DNA of 33,206 nt. It comes from an uncultured Clostridia bacterium (lineage in GTDB: Bacteria; Bacillota; Clostridia; Oscillospirales; Ruminococcaceae). The position numbers and the translations under genes are program-made. Location of the stretch: contig CAMNNQ010000166.1 in the NCBI GenBank assembly GCA_946545645.1, positions 1 through 33,206 of the forward strand. Direction: 5' to 3'. This document shows, piece by piece, positions 8,707-15,357 of the stretch. The notes beneath the pieces were generated by a model. That model did not search any database, was not told the origin of the DNA, and worked only from the letters and a program-made list of their open reading frames with translations. Every line of letters begins with the position of its first letter. The stretch's first letter is position 1.

Positions 8707-8922
8707 TTATAATCTGTTGTTTTTGGTGTATGCTCCGTTATAATAGTGATCAGACCAATGCTCCTCCAGCCATTTGGTCCCATGTTTGCGTATCCATTTT
8801 TTTGCTCCCCAGAATGTTCTTGTTTCGGCACATATCTCGTCGTTAAGTCTGAGCCATTCCGGTGAAATATAGTATTTTTTCCCGATCTTCTCTATTATGA
8901 AACTCTGATATTTGTACTGCAT
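8707..8922 (-). CDS. Small protein of unknown function in AT-rich islet
   Basis: This 71-residue protein is unrecognised. It is basic and aromatic-rich, with a KKWIRKHGTKWLEEHW segment that could form an amphipathic helix. No membrane helix or signal peptide is seen. I start at the ATG at 8922, 6 nt from an AGGGAG site; an ATG at 8928 touches that site. Expression is supported by a consensus promoter (TTGACA-17-TATAAT) at 8981-9009. It is divergent from the XRE-type regulator at 9169 and shares with it a repeat-rich intergenic region, so it may be that regulator's target. Lower GC than its neighbours suggests acquisition. A toxin or phage-defence role would be speculation. Confidence 0.6.
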   Translation of the reverse strand: MQYKYQSFIIEKIGKKYYISPEWLRLNDEICAETRTFWGAKKWIRKHGTKWLEEHWSDHYYNGAYTKNNRL

Positions 8923-8960
8923 AGACATCTCCCTTTCACTTTTTTGTAATATGCAATTAT

Positions 8961-8980
8961 AGATTAAACATCTTTAATCT
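8961..8980. repeat. Operator-like dyad AGATTAAA/TTTAATCT
   Basis: A perfect 8-bp inverted repeat with a 4-nt spacer covers the expected +1 region of the minus-strand promoter. It partly overlaps the first copy of a 17-bp direct repeat (ATCTTTAATSTATTATA) at 8970-8986; the second copy is at 9011-9027. Confidence 0.5.
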
Positions 8981-9009
8981 ATTATACCGTAAAGATCAAG
9001 TAATGTCAA
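8981..9009 (-). promoter_or_regulatory. Consensus promoter of the 71-aa gene
   Basis: On the minus strand TTGACA (9004-9009) and TATAAT (8981-8986) are separated by 17 nt, a full consensus match. The direct repeat copies cover the -10 and abut the -35, so a bound repressor would block it. Confidence 0.75.
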
Positions 9010-9010
9010 T

Positions 9011-9027
9011 ATCTTTAATGTATTATA
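9011..9027. repeat. Second copy of 17-bp direct repeat (possible operator)
   Basis: ATCTTTAATGTATTATA matches 8970-8986 at 16 of 17 positions. The copies are 41 bp apart, close to four helical turns. Confidence 0.45.
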
Positions 9028-9051
9028 AAATATATTAAGTATCTTTTAACT

Positions 9052-9079
9052 TTGATTATTTTGAGTTTTATATTATAAT
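9052..9079 (+). promoter_or_regulatory. Probable promoter of the XRE-type regulator
   Basis: TATAAT at 9074-9079 is preceded by a weak TTGATT at 9052-9057 with a 16-nt spacer. The leader to the ATG at 9169 is about 83 nt. Confidence 0.45.
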
Positions 9080-9168
9080 ACTGAGAGGGAAACCATACAG
9101 CGTGTTTATACTCACTCCGACAAGCCGCACAGAGATGAGATGTATCACAACAAGGAGAAGGTGAAGCT

Positions 9169-9390
9169 ATGCAAAACGGTAAAGTTGTGCTGACACTTGA
9201 AGAATACCGCCTTAAACGCGGGATAAGCAAGTACAAGCTGATAAAGAACTGTAATCTCAGCCCTGCTCAGCTCAACTCCTACTGCCGCAACCAAGTTGCC
9301 CGGATCGACCTGCCGGTGCTCGCCCGGATATGTGATTACCTTGAATGTGAGATATCCGATATTTTGAAATATATACCCGGAAATGAATAG
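9169..9390 (+). CDS. Small XRE/Cro-type helix-turn-helix regulator
   Basis: This 73-residue protein is almost wholly a Cro/C1-type HTH domain. The segment LKRGISKYKLIKNCNLSPAQ at about 14-33 fits the first helix and the helix-turn-helix, and the end SDILKYIPGNE fits the tail of the YozG-like one-domain regulators common in Firmicutes, where it often reads GDLLEYVP. It should bind DNA as a dimer; the dyad and repeats at 8961-9027 are natural candidate sites. The start follows AAGGAG 11 nt upstream. A terminator begins at its stop codon. A homologous tail plus terminator is found inverted at 13340-13416. The target is inferred from position only. Confidence 0.85.
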   Translation: MQNGKVVLTLEEYRLKRGISKYKLIKNCNLSPAQLNSYCRNQVARIDLPVLARICDYLECEISDILKYIPGNE

Positions 9391-9422
9391 CAGCCCTCTC
9401 CTGTCGGAAAGGGCTGCTTTGT
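9390..9422 (+). terminator. Terminator of the XRE-type gene
   Basis: GCAGCCCT/AGGGCTGC plus an inner TCC/GGA pairing forms the stem, followed by TTTGTT. It starts at the last base of the stop codon. The 26-nt core differs from that at 13340-13365 (minus strand) only in the loop. Confidence 0.75.
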
Positions 9423-9427
9423 TATAC

Positions 9428-9456
9428 TTGAAAATCCCGCTGCGATATGCTATAAT
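9428..9456 (+). promoter_or_regulatory. Promoter of uvrC, with duplicated 18-bp motif
   Basis: TTGAAA (9428-9433) and TATAAT (9451-9456) have a 17-nt spacer. The -35 lies in CTTGAAAATCCCGCTGCG (9427-9444), which recurs with one change at 9460-9477, over the transcription start and ribosome-binding site. No LexA-box consensus was recognised. Confidence 0.65.
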
Positions 9457-9488
9457 ATCCTTGAAAATCCCCCTGCGGAGGCGATAGA

Positions 9489-11330
9489 ATGACCATTACC
9501 GAAAAAGAAAACCCGCGGCTGCCATATCTGCGGGACAAGACCTCTAAGCTCACTACCTCGCCGGGCTGCTATATCATGAAGGACAGCTCCGGGAAAATCA
9601 TCTATATCGGCAAAGCCAAAAATCTCAGGAACCGTGTCAGTTCCTATTTCCGCCCCTGGCAGGATCATCTCCCCAAGGTCTGGAAAATGGTATCCCATGT
9701 AAACGACTACGATTTTGTCGTCACCGATTCGGAGTTTGAAGCCCTGGTGCTGGAATGCTCGCTGATAAAACAGTACACTCCCAAATACAATATCCTGCTG
9801 AAGGACGACAAGGGCTACAGCTACATCCGAGTGACTGACGAGCCCTTTCCCCGTTTGCAGGCTGTCCTCCAGAAAGAGGATGACGACTCACAGTATATCG
9901 GCCCCTATGTCAGCTCCTTCGCCGTGAAGCAGGCTGTCGAGGAGGCGAACACCGTCTTTCAGCTCCCGACCTGCCACAGAAAATTCCCCCAGGATATCAA
10001 CAAAGGCCGCCCCTGCCTGAACCACCATATAAAAAAATGTATGGGTGTCTGCACAGGCAGGATCTCACAGGAGGAATACTGCGAGATAGTGAAGCAGGCG
10101 GTGGATTATATCAGAGGGGGCTCCCAGCAGTCGGTGGAGAGGCTCACCGAGCAGATGAATGCCGCCGCCGAGGAGCTGAACTTCGAGCTTGCCGCACGCC
10201 TGCGGGACCGCATAGCCGCTATCAAAAAAGCCGCCGATGCTCAGAAGATCATCGACTCTTCCATCAAGGATTCCGATATCATTGCTGTCTCGCAGAACAG
10301 CGAAAAGGCCTGCGCCAGCGTGATAATGTACCGGGGAGGCCGGCTCTTCGACAAGGCGGACTTCTTCCTCGGAGACAAGGGCGATACCAGCGAGATGCGG
10401 GAGAGCTTTATAACCGGCTATTACTCCGTAAGAGAGAATATCCCCGGGGAGATACTTCTCGACGAGGATATTGAGAACGCTCCCCTGCTGGAACAATGGC
10501 TCAGGGAAAAGAGCGGGCACGCTGTCCATATCTCTACCCCTCAGCGGGGGCATCTTCTCCGGCTGACTACTCTGGCAAAGAACAATGCTTCGGAATATCT
10601 CTCCATAAAGGTCGGGCGAACCGGCCGCGAGATAGTCGCCCTCGAAGAGCTCTCAAAAGCTCTGGGGCTCCCGAAGCCTCCCCGCTTCATTGAATGCTAC
10701 GATATATCCAACCTGGCCTCCTCCGATATGGTGGCCGGAATGGTCGTCTATGAGAACGGCCGGCCCTGCCGCAAATTCTATAAGCATTTCTCAATAAAGA
10801 CTGTCTCCGAACAGGATGACTACGCCTGTATGTCCGAGGTCCTCCAAAGGCGTTTCCGCAATTACTTTGAAAAGACAGACGAGGGCTTCTCTACCCTCCC
10901 CGACCTGATCTTCCTTGACGGCGGGCAGGGCCATGTAAATGTCATAACCCCGCTGGTAAGAGCTATGGGGATAGATGTCCCTATCTACGGTCTGGTAAAG
11001 GACTCCAAGCACCGCACCCGGGCTGTCGCCACAGGCGGCGGAGAGATCAGCCTGACCAAGAGCCGCGCCGCCTTTGATCTCGTCACACGGATACAGGATG
11101 AGGTACACCGGTTTGCTATAACCTATCAGGCAAAGAAACACCGCAAGAGCTCCTATCAGCTTGAGCTTACCAAGGTCAAAGGGATTGGCGAGAAAAAAGC
11201 AGTAAAGCTGATGACAGAATTCAAGACCAAGGATAAGCTCCGCGAGGCGACAGTCGAAGAGCTGATGACGGCGGCCGGGGTCGGGAGAGAGACGGCAGAA
11301 GCCCTGTATTCTGTTATCCACGAGCTTTGA
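9489..11330 (+). CDS. uvrC: UvrABC system protein C (excinuclease)
   Basis: UvrC makes both incisions around bulky DNA lesions in nucleotide excision repair, working with UvrA and UvrB. The 613 residues are standard. The N-terminal GIY-YIG nuclease is seen in GCYIM at 26-30 and YIGKAKNLRNR at 39-49. The cysteine-containing linker and the UVR motif for UvrB binding (AAEELNFELAARLRDRI) lie near 205-245. The RNase H-like second nuclease has ECYDISN near 403 and FLDGGQGH near 476. The C-terminus has tandem helix-hairpin-helix segments (VKGIGEKKA and AAGVGRETA). The start follows GGAGG 8 nt upstream and its own promoter. It is transcribed alone; the next gene has its own promoter. Confidence 0.97.
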   Translation: MTITEKENPRLPYLRDKTSKLTTSPGCYIMKDSSGKIIYIGKAKNLRNRVSSYFRPWQDHLPKVWKMVSHVNDYDFVVTDSEFEALVLECSLIKQYTPKYNILLKDDKGYSYIRVTDEPFPRLQAVLQKEDDDSQYIGPYVSSFAVKQAVEEANTVFQLPTCHRKFPQDINKGRPCLNHHIKKCMGVCTGRISQEEYCEIVKQAVDYIRGGSQQSVERLTEQMNAAAEELNFELAARLRDRIAAIKKAADAQKIIDSSIKDSDIIAVSQNSEKACASVIMYRGGRLFDKADFFLGDKGDTSEMRESFITGYYSVRENIPGEILLDEDIENAPLLEQWLREKSGHAVHISTPQRGHLLRLTTLAKNNASEYLSIKVGRTGREIVALEELSKALGLPKPPRFIECYDISNLASSDMVAGMVVYENGRPCRKFYKHFSIKTVSEQDDYACMSEVLQRRFRNYFEKTDEGFSTLPDLIFLDGGQGHVNVITPLVRAMGIDVPIYGLVKDSKHRTRAVATGGGEISLTKSRAAFDLVTRIQDEVHRFAITYQAKKHRKSSYQLELTKVKGIGEKKAVKLMTEFKTKDKLREATVEELMTAAGVGRETAEALYSVIHEL

Positions 11331-11347
11331 ACCGCTGTATATGGCTA

Positions 11348-11376
11348 TTGACGGAGCTCTTCAAATATGGTATAAT
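11348..11376 (+). promoter_or_regulatory. Promoter of the sugar-binding/GGDEF gene
   Basis: TTGACG (11348-11353) and TATAAT (11371-11376) are separated by 17 nt, about 55 nt before the ATG. Confidence 0.65.
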
Positions 11377-11429
11377 ATTATAATACAGGACAATATTCTT
11401 TTTATTCCGACAAAAAGGGGGGCTGCCGA

Positions 11430-13334
11430 ATGATAGGTAAATATAAGATCGCTGCGCTTTGCGTTTCCAGGATCTATGACGACTCGACTCACGAGCTGGT
11501 TACCGAGCTGAACAAGAATATCACGGAAAAAGGCTGGCGGCTCCTCGTTTACCACACCTGCTCAGACCTTTACTGGGATTCCGCCAGCGAAAAGGGCGAA
11601 TCCTCAGTATTCGATCTTATCGATATGCGCAAGATCGATGCGCTGATCTTTGCCGACAATATGCTGAAAAACAAGCAGATCGTTTACGACCTTATCGACA
11701 AGGCAATGATCTTTGATACACCTGTTATCTCCATCGGCGGCAATTACAGCGATGTCATCAATATCGACTTTGATTATAAAAGCGGCTTTGAGGATGTAGT
11801 CCGCCATGTTGTCGAATATCACGGCCTGCGAAGGCTGCATTTCATGGCCGGAACTCGGGGCAATACCTTCTCTGAAGAGAGGATAGAAGTCTTTGCCAAA
11901 GTCCTTGAAGAGAACCATATCGAGTTCGACCGCAGCACGATGCTCAGCTACGGCGACTTCTGGCGTGACCCGACAGTTGCCGCTGTCAAGGAGCTTCTGG
12001 CACGCAGCGATGAGCTCCCCCAGGCTATAATCTGCGCCAACGATACTATGGCTATCGAGGTCTGCAATACTCTAAGCAACGCCGGGATAAAAGTCCCCGA
12101 CGAGATATGTGTCACCGGCTTCGACGGCATTATGGAGATCAATTTCTCGACTCCGAGGATAACCTCCAGTATCTGCTGCTACGGAGATATTACCAGAAAG
12201 ATCTCCGGCCTGCTCTCTCTAAATAAGGAAGATCTGCTCAAGGAAGCCCATTACGAAATAAAGTCCAGGCTTGTCATCTCCGAGAGCTGCGGCTGCAAGA
12301 GCTCAGGTATCATCAGCGTATCCAACCACCTCTCCGATCTTGAAAACCGCTTTTCCCGCTATAAGGACGAGGAAAAAGCCCTCTATGAGATCGGTGTCCG
12401 CATACTTGCCGGAAAGAACCTCAAAACTGCCGCTAACGAGCTCAGCAGCCCCATAATCTACAATATGCGCTGTATGCTCCGAAAGGAAGTAATAAACGAA
12501 ACGATAAATCCGCTGGAAAACGACTATTCCGGAAATTTCGGCGAGGAGCTCTGCGTCTTCTACGATTCCGACGCTTCCAAGCCCTATGTCCCCTATGAGA
12601 TCGACGCTTCAGCAGTTATGCCCGGATTGGAAGTCGCTCTCGACAGCGGCTACCCTATCATCCTGACCGCTCTCAATTTCCTGAATGTGCCTCTCGGATA
12701 TACCACATTCTCCTTCCAGAGCTACGATATCTGCAATTACGAAAAGATCCCGCAGGTAGTCAACGCCCTCAACAACTCCATCGGCGGCTACCGGAACCTG
12801 CGCTATCAGCAGTATATAACAAGACAGGTGCAGCTCCTCTCGGAATACGACCAGCTCACAGGCCTGTATACCAGAGGCGGCAGCCAGAATGCCTATAACA
12901 CCCTGATCGACAAGCTCGCCCAGCAGGATCGCCCGATAACTGTTATTATGGTGGATCTCGACGGCCTTAAAAGCATCAACGACGGCTACGGCCACAACGA
13001 GGGCGACTACGCAATAAAAGCCACCGCCTCGGCGCTGAAGAATTCCTGTCCGCCAAACTCTGTCTGCATAAGAATGGGCGGCGACGAAATGGCCGCCTTC
13101 CTCTCCTCGACACAGCCTCTTGACGATATCAAGCAGGAGATCGCCGCAAGGCTCCGCTCTGTGAACCGTACATCAAGAAAACCCTATCCGATAACTGCCT
13201 CTGTCGGCGTCTACCGTTCGCCGGAAGGAGAGGGTATCCCCTCCTTTGAGGATCTTATCAAGGCCGCCGACGAGATAATGTATGTCGAAAAAGCCGAGCA
13301 CAGAAGGCTGCGGGCAGAACAGAAACAGCAATAA
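11430..13334 (+). CDS. LacI-type ligand-binding domain fused to GGDEF domain (probable diguanylate cyclase)
   Basis: The 634 residues begin directly with a periplasmic-binding-like fold as in LacI/GalR regulators (residues about 5-280; IICANDTMAIEV and DEICVTGFDG are typical) but lack the DNA-binding domain, a signal peptide and membrane helices, so it should sense a small ligand, perhaps a sugar, in the cytosol. A middle region (about 295-460) has no motif I can name. The C-terminal GGDEF domain starts near YDQLTGLYTR and keeps the metal site DLDGLKSINDGYGH. The signature itself is GGDEM (550-554), with Phe replaced by Met, and the RxxD inhibitory site is absent. It likely makes cyclic di-GMP in response to ligand; a catalytically poor signalling protein is the alternative. 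It is monocistronic. Confidence 0.88.
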   Translation: MIGKYKIAALCVSRIYDDSTHELVTELNKNITEKGWRLLVYHTCSDLYWDSASEKGESSVFDLIDMRKIDALIFADNMLKNKQIVYDLIDKAMIFDTPVISIGGNYSDVINIDFDYKSGFEDVVRHVVEYHGLRRLHFMAGTRGNTFSEERIEVFAKVLEENHIEFDRSTMLSYGDFWRDPTVAAVKELLARSDELPQAIICANDTMAIEVCNTLSNAGIKVPDEICVTGFDGIMEINFSTPRITSSICCYGDITRKISGLLSLNKEDLLKEAHYEIKSRLVISESCGCKSSGIISVSNHLSDLENRFSRYKDEEKALYEIGVRILAGKNLKTAANELSSPIIYNMRCMLRKEVINETINPLENDYSGNFGEELCVFYDSDASKPYVPYEIDASAVMPGLEVALDSGYPIILTALNFLNVPLGYTTFSFQSYDICNYEKIPQVVNALNNSIGGYRNLRYQQYITRQVQLLSEYDQLTGLYTRGGSQNAYNTLIDKLAQQDRPITVIMVDLDGLKSINDGYGHNEGDYAIKATASALKNSCPPNSVCIRMGGDEMAAFLSSTQPLDDIKQEIAARLRSVNRTSRKPYPITASVGVYRSPEGEGIPSFEDLIKAADEIMYVEKAEHRRLRAEQKQQ

Positions 13335-13339
13335 TAAAC

Positions 13340-13370
13340 CAGCCCTTTCCGTACGGAGAGGGCTGTTATT
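13340..13370. terminator. Terminator after the GGDEF gene, also the terminator of a regulator fossil
   Basis: CAGCCCTTTCC (13340-13350) pairs with GGAGAGGGCTG (13355-13365) around a GTAC loop, with T-rich flanks on both sides. On the minus strand it directly follows the TAA of the XRE-tail fossil and matches the 9391-9416 terminator except in the loop. Confidence 0.75.
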
Positions 13371-13416
13371 CGTCTGAAGGGATGTATTTCAGGATGTCGC
13401 TGAGCTCATATTCGAT
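13366..13416 (-). pseudogene. Fossil C-terminus of an XRE-type regulator
   Basis: The minus strand encodes IEYELSDILKYIPSDE and a TAA stop. The intact regulator at 9169-9390 ends LECEISDILKYIPGNE. Many of the differences between the two DNA segments are silent at protein level, so the fragment descends from a coding paralogue. The HTH part is missing: upstream codons (up to about 13461) show no resemblance, and no start with a ribosome-binding site is in frame. Confidence 0.6.
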
Positions 13417-13456
13417 ACGATCTCCCGGAAGGTATATCCTTATGTCAAAAAAACTC

Positions 13457-13485
13457 TTGACATCCCCTCTCCCGTGTGCTATAAT
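13457..13485 (+). promoter_or_regulatory. Promoter of the zinc operon
   Basis: TTGACA (13457-13462) and TATAAT (13480-13485) are separated by 17 nt. The operon starts with its own likely regulator. I could not recognise a Zur-box palindrome with confidence. Confidence 0.75.
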
Positions 13486-13530
13486 AGCAAATTGAGAGTT
13501 ACTGTCAAATCTAATAACGGAGGGTGCGGG

Positions 13531-13947
13531 ATGTCAAAGTATAATACCTCGCAGAACGAGCAGCTGCTGCGGTTCCTGAGCGAGAACAGCAATAACGCAT
13601 ATACTGTCTCCGGAATGCTGGAGGCTATGAAGAGCGACCCATCCTACCCCAAGCCCCCCTCGGAAAGCACCGCCTACCGGCTCATCAAACAGCTCGTTGA
13701 GGAAGGCAAGGTCAAGCGCACCGTCAGCGGATGCAGCAGGGAGTTCCGCTATCAGTTGGCTGCCGGAGAAGAGTGCAAAGGGCATCTGCATTTAAAATGC
13801 AGCGTCTGCGGTGAGCTCCTGCACATGCACCACGAGAGCAGCGACAGCATCGCCGAGGAGATACTCAAAAATGAAGATTTTATCCTCGATAAGCGAATAG
13901 TACTGACAGGTGTCTGCAAAAAATGCAGAGATAACGATAAGCAATGA
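13531..13947 (+). CDS. Fur-family metalloregulator, probably Zur-like
   Basis: A cytosolic metal-dependent repressor of 138 residues, the usual Fur-family length. The N-terminal winged helix includes STAYRLIKQLVEEGKVKR (about 46-63). The C-terminal metal and dimerisation domain has HLHLKCSVCGE with H85, H87, C90 and C93, then H100/H101, and a second structural zinc pair C129/C132. I start at the ATG at 13531, 6 nt from GGAGGG; an upstream in-frame start at 13474 lies inside the -35/-10 region and is impossible for this promoter. It heads an operon with znuA, znuC and znuB, so zinc is the likely co-repressor and the operon itself the likely target. Confidence 0.92.
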   Translation: MSKYNTSQNEQLLRFLSENSNNAYTVSGMLEAMKSDPSYPKPPSESTAYRLIKQLVEEGKVKRTVSGCSREFRYQLAAGEECKGHLHLKCSVCGELLHMHHESSDSIAEEILKNEDFILDKRIVLTGVCKKCRDNDKQ

Positions 13948-13966
13948 TGAAAGGAGAAGCTGCCGT

Positions 13967-14263
13967 ATGAGCAAGGCCTTAAAATATACTGCTGTGCTCT
14001 TTGCAGCGATATTCCTTTTTTCTGTTTTCCTCTCGGCAGCCGCCGTAGCAGAGCACTCGGAGCATGATTGCTCAGGCGAGGGCTGCGAGATATGTCTCAG
14101 GCTGTCTGAATGTATCAGCCTTCTTACAGGCGCCGCAGCGGCAGTTGCATCGGCCGCAGCAGCGGCGGTCATTATCTGCGTTCGCAGAACAGAAGCCCGG
14201 AAAACAAGGCGCTCCGAAAGGTGCAGCTCTTTGCTGGCTCTGAAAACTATGCTCCTGAATTGA
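13967..14263 (+). CDS. His/Cys-motif mini membrane protein of the zinc operon
   Basis: This 98-residue protein has two hydrophobic segments (about 5-28 and 53-72) flanking a short loop with H30, H33, C35, C40, C43 and C49 in the pattern HxxHxCxxxxCxxCxxxxxC, followed by a basic tail. Loop and helices suggest a small protein that offers thiol and imidazole ligands at the membrane, most likely for zinc. I recall similar unnamed clostridial proteins with an HDCxGxxCxxC core next to zinc transporters, but I cannot verify it here. It starts at ATG 13967, 10 nt from AAGGAG, 19 nt after the Zur-like gene. Its last codons form one arm of a hairpin that covers the znuA ribosome-binding site. Confidence 0.75.
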   Translation: MSKALKYTAVLFAAIFLFSVFLSAAAVAEHSEHDCSGEGCEICLRLSECISLLTGAAAAVASAAAAAVIICVRRTEARKTRRSERCSSLLALKTMLLN

Positions 14264-14312
14264 CCCGGAGCCTCAGACCGTAATAAACAATCTTCATCTG
14301 CAATTCAGGAGG
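14252..14312 (+). promoter_or_regulatory. Hairpin covering the znuA ribosome-binding site
   Basis: CTCCTGAATTG (14252-14262) is perfectly complementary to CAATTCAGGAG (14301-14311), which contains most of the AGGAGG site (14307-14312) of znuA. The left arm is the end of the upstream gene, whose TGA is at 14261-14263, so a terminating ribosome would open the stem: a layout for translational coupling. Confidence 0.6.
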
Positions 14313-14324
14313 TAAAACTTTAAT

Positions 14325-15335
14325 ATGTTCGGAATAAAAAAAGCATTAGCCCTTTTCTGCTGCGCCGGTATCGCGCTGGGCGCGGCAGGCTGCGGGTCGT
14401 CTTCGTCTGTAAACGACCCTGATAAACTCAATATAGTCTGCACTATCTTCCCGGAATACGATTGGGTAAGAGAGATCCTCGGAGACAAGGCTTCGGATGC
14501 CGATATAACCTATCTTCTCGATAAGGGGACAGACCTGCACAGCTTCCAGCCTACCGCCGAGGATATAATGAAGATCGCATCCTGCGATATGTTCGTGTAT
14601 GTCGGCGGAGAGTCGGATAAATGGGTCGAAAATGCCCTCAAGGAAAAGACCAACAACGATATGAAGATCATTAATCTCATGGATATCCTCGGCTCCTCTG
14701 CAAAAGAAGAGGAAGTCAAGGAGGGCATGGACGGCGAGCATGAACATGAACATGAAGAGGAACATGAGCACGAGGAAGAGCACGAACATGAGGAGCCGGA
14801 ATACGACGAGCACATCTGGCTCTCCCTGCGGAACGCCAAGCTCTTCTGCCAGTCTGTTGCAGACGCCCTCTGCGCCCTTGACTCCGCCAATTCGGAGACC
14901 TACAAGAAAAATCTGGCCGCATATACGGAAAAGCTCGGAAAGCTGGATTCGGATATATCCGCTCTTGTCTCGGGAGCAAAAAACAAGACCCTTGTCTTCG
15001 GCGACCGCTTCCCCTTCCGCTATTTCACCGATGATTACGGCCTGGACTATTACGCCGCATTCGTCGGCTGCTCCGCAGAGACAGAAGCCAGCTTCAACAC
15101 AATAACATTTCTGGCAGGAAAGCTGGACGAGCTTAATATCGACACTGTCTGCATAATCGAGAATTCCGACGGCAAGATCGCAAAAGCTATAATAGACAGC
15201 AGCAAAAACACAGACCGCAAGACCGCTGTTCTCGACTCGGCTCAGTCCGTCTCGCAGGAAAAGATCGCCGGAGGCGAGACCTATCTATCGATAATGCAGC
15301 GCAATTACGAGACCTTAAAGACCATTCTTGGCTGA
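14325..15335 (+). CDS. znuA: Zinc ABC transporter substrate-binding lipoprotein
   Basis: The extracytoplasmic zinc-capture protein of the ZnuABC importer, 336 residues. A signal peptide ends in a lipobox with C23 (GAAGC), so it is lipid-anchored. Metal-site features are LHSFQPTAED near residue 65, a His/Glu-rich loop at about 137-157 with many EHEH units, and DEHIWLSLRNA just after it. Where classical ZnuA proteins have a third histidine in an HDAF-like motif, this one has GDRFPFRYF followed by YYAAFVGCSAETEAS, a variant seen in a clostridial branch, so coordination may differ. The start follows AGGAGG, which is masked by the hairpin at 14252-14312. Zinc is favoured over manganese by the His-rich loop and the Zur-like gene. 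Confidence 0.93.
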   Translation: MFGIKKALALFCCAGIALGAAGCGSSSSVNDPDKLNIVCTIFPEYDWVREILGDKASDADITYLLDKGTDLHSFQPTAEDIMKIASCDMFVYVGGESDKWVENALKEKTNNDMKIINLMDILGSSAKEEEVKEGMDGEHEHEHEEEHEHEEEHEHEEPEYDEHIWLSLRNAKLFCQSVADALCALDSANSETYKKNLAAYTEKLGKLDSDISALVSGAKNKTLVFGDRFPFRYFTDDYGLDYYAAFVGCSAETEASFNTITFLAGKLDELNIDTVCIIENSDGKIAKAIIDSSKNTDRKTAVLDSAQSVSQEKIAGGETYLSIMQRNYETLKTILG

Positions 15336-15357
15336 CCGCCGAGCGGAGGTATCTTAA

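Noticed and set aside
14735-14815. Repetitive GAACAT-rich DNA as a separate repeat element
   Set aside because: It encodes the His/Glu metal loop typical of zinc-binding lipoproteins.
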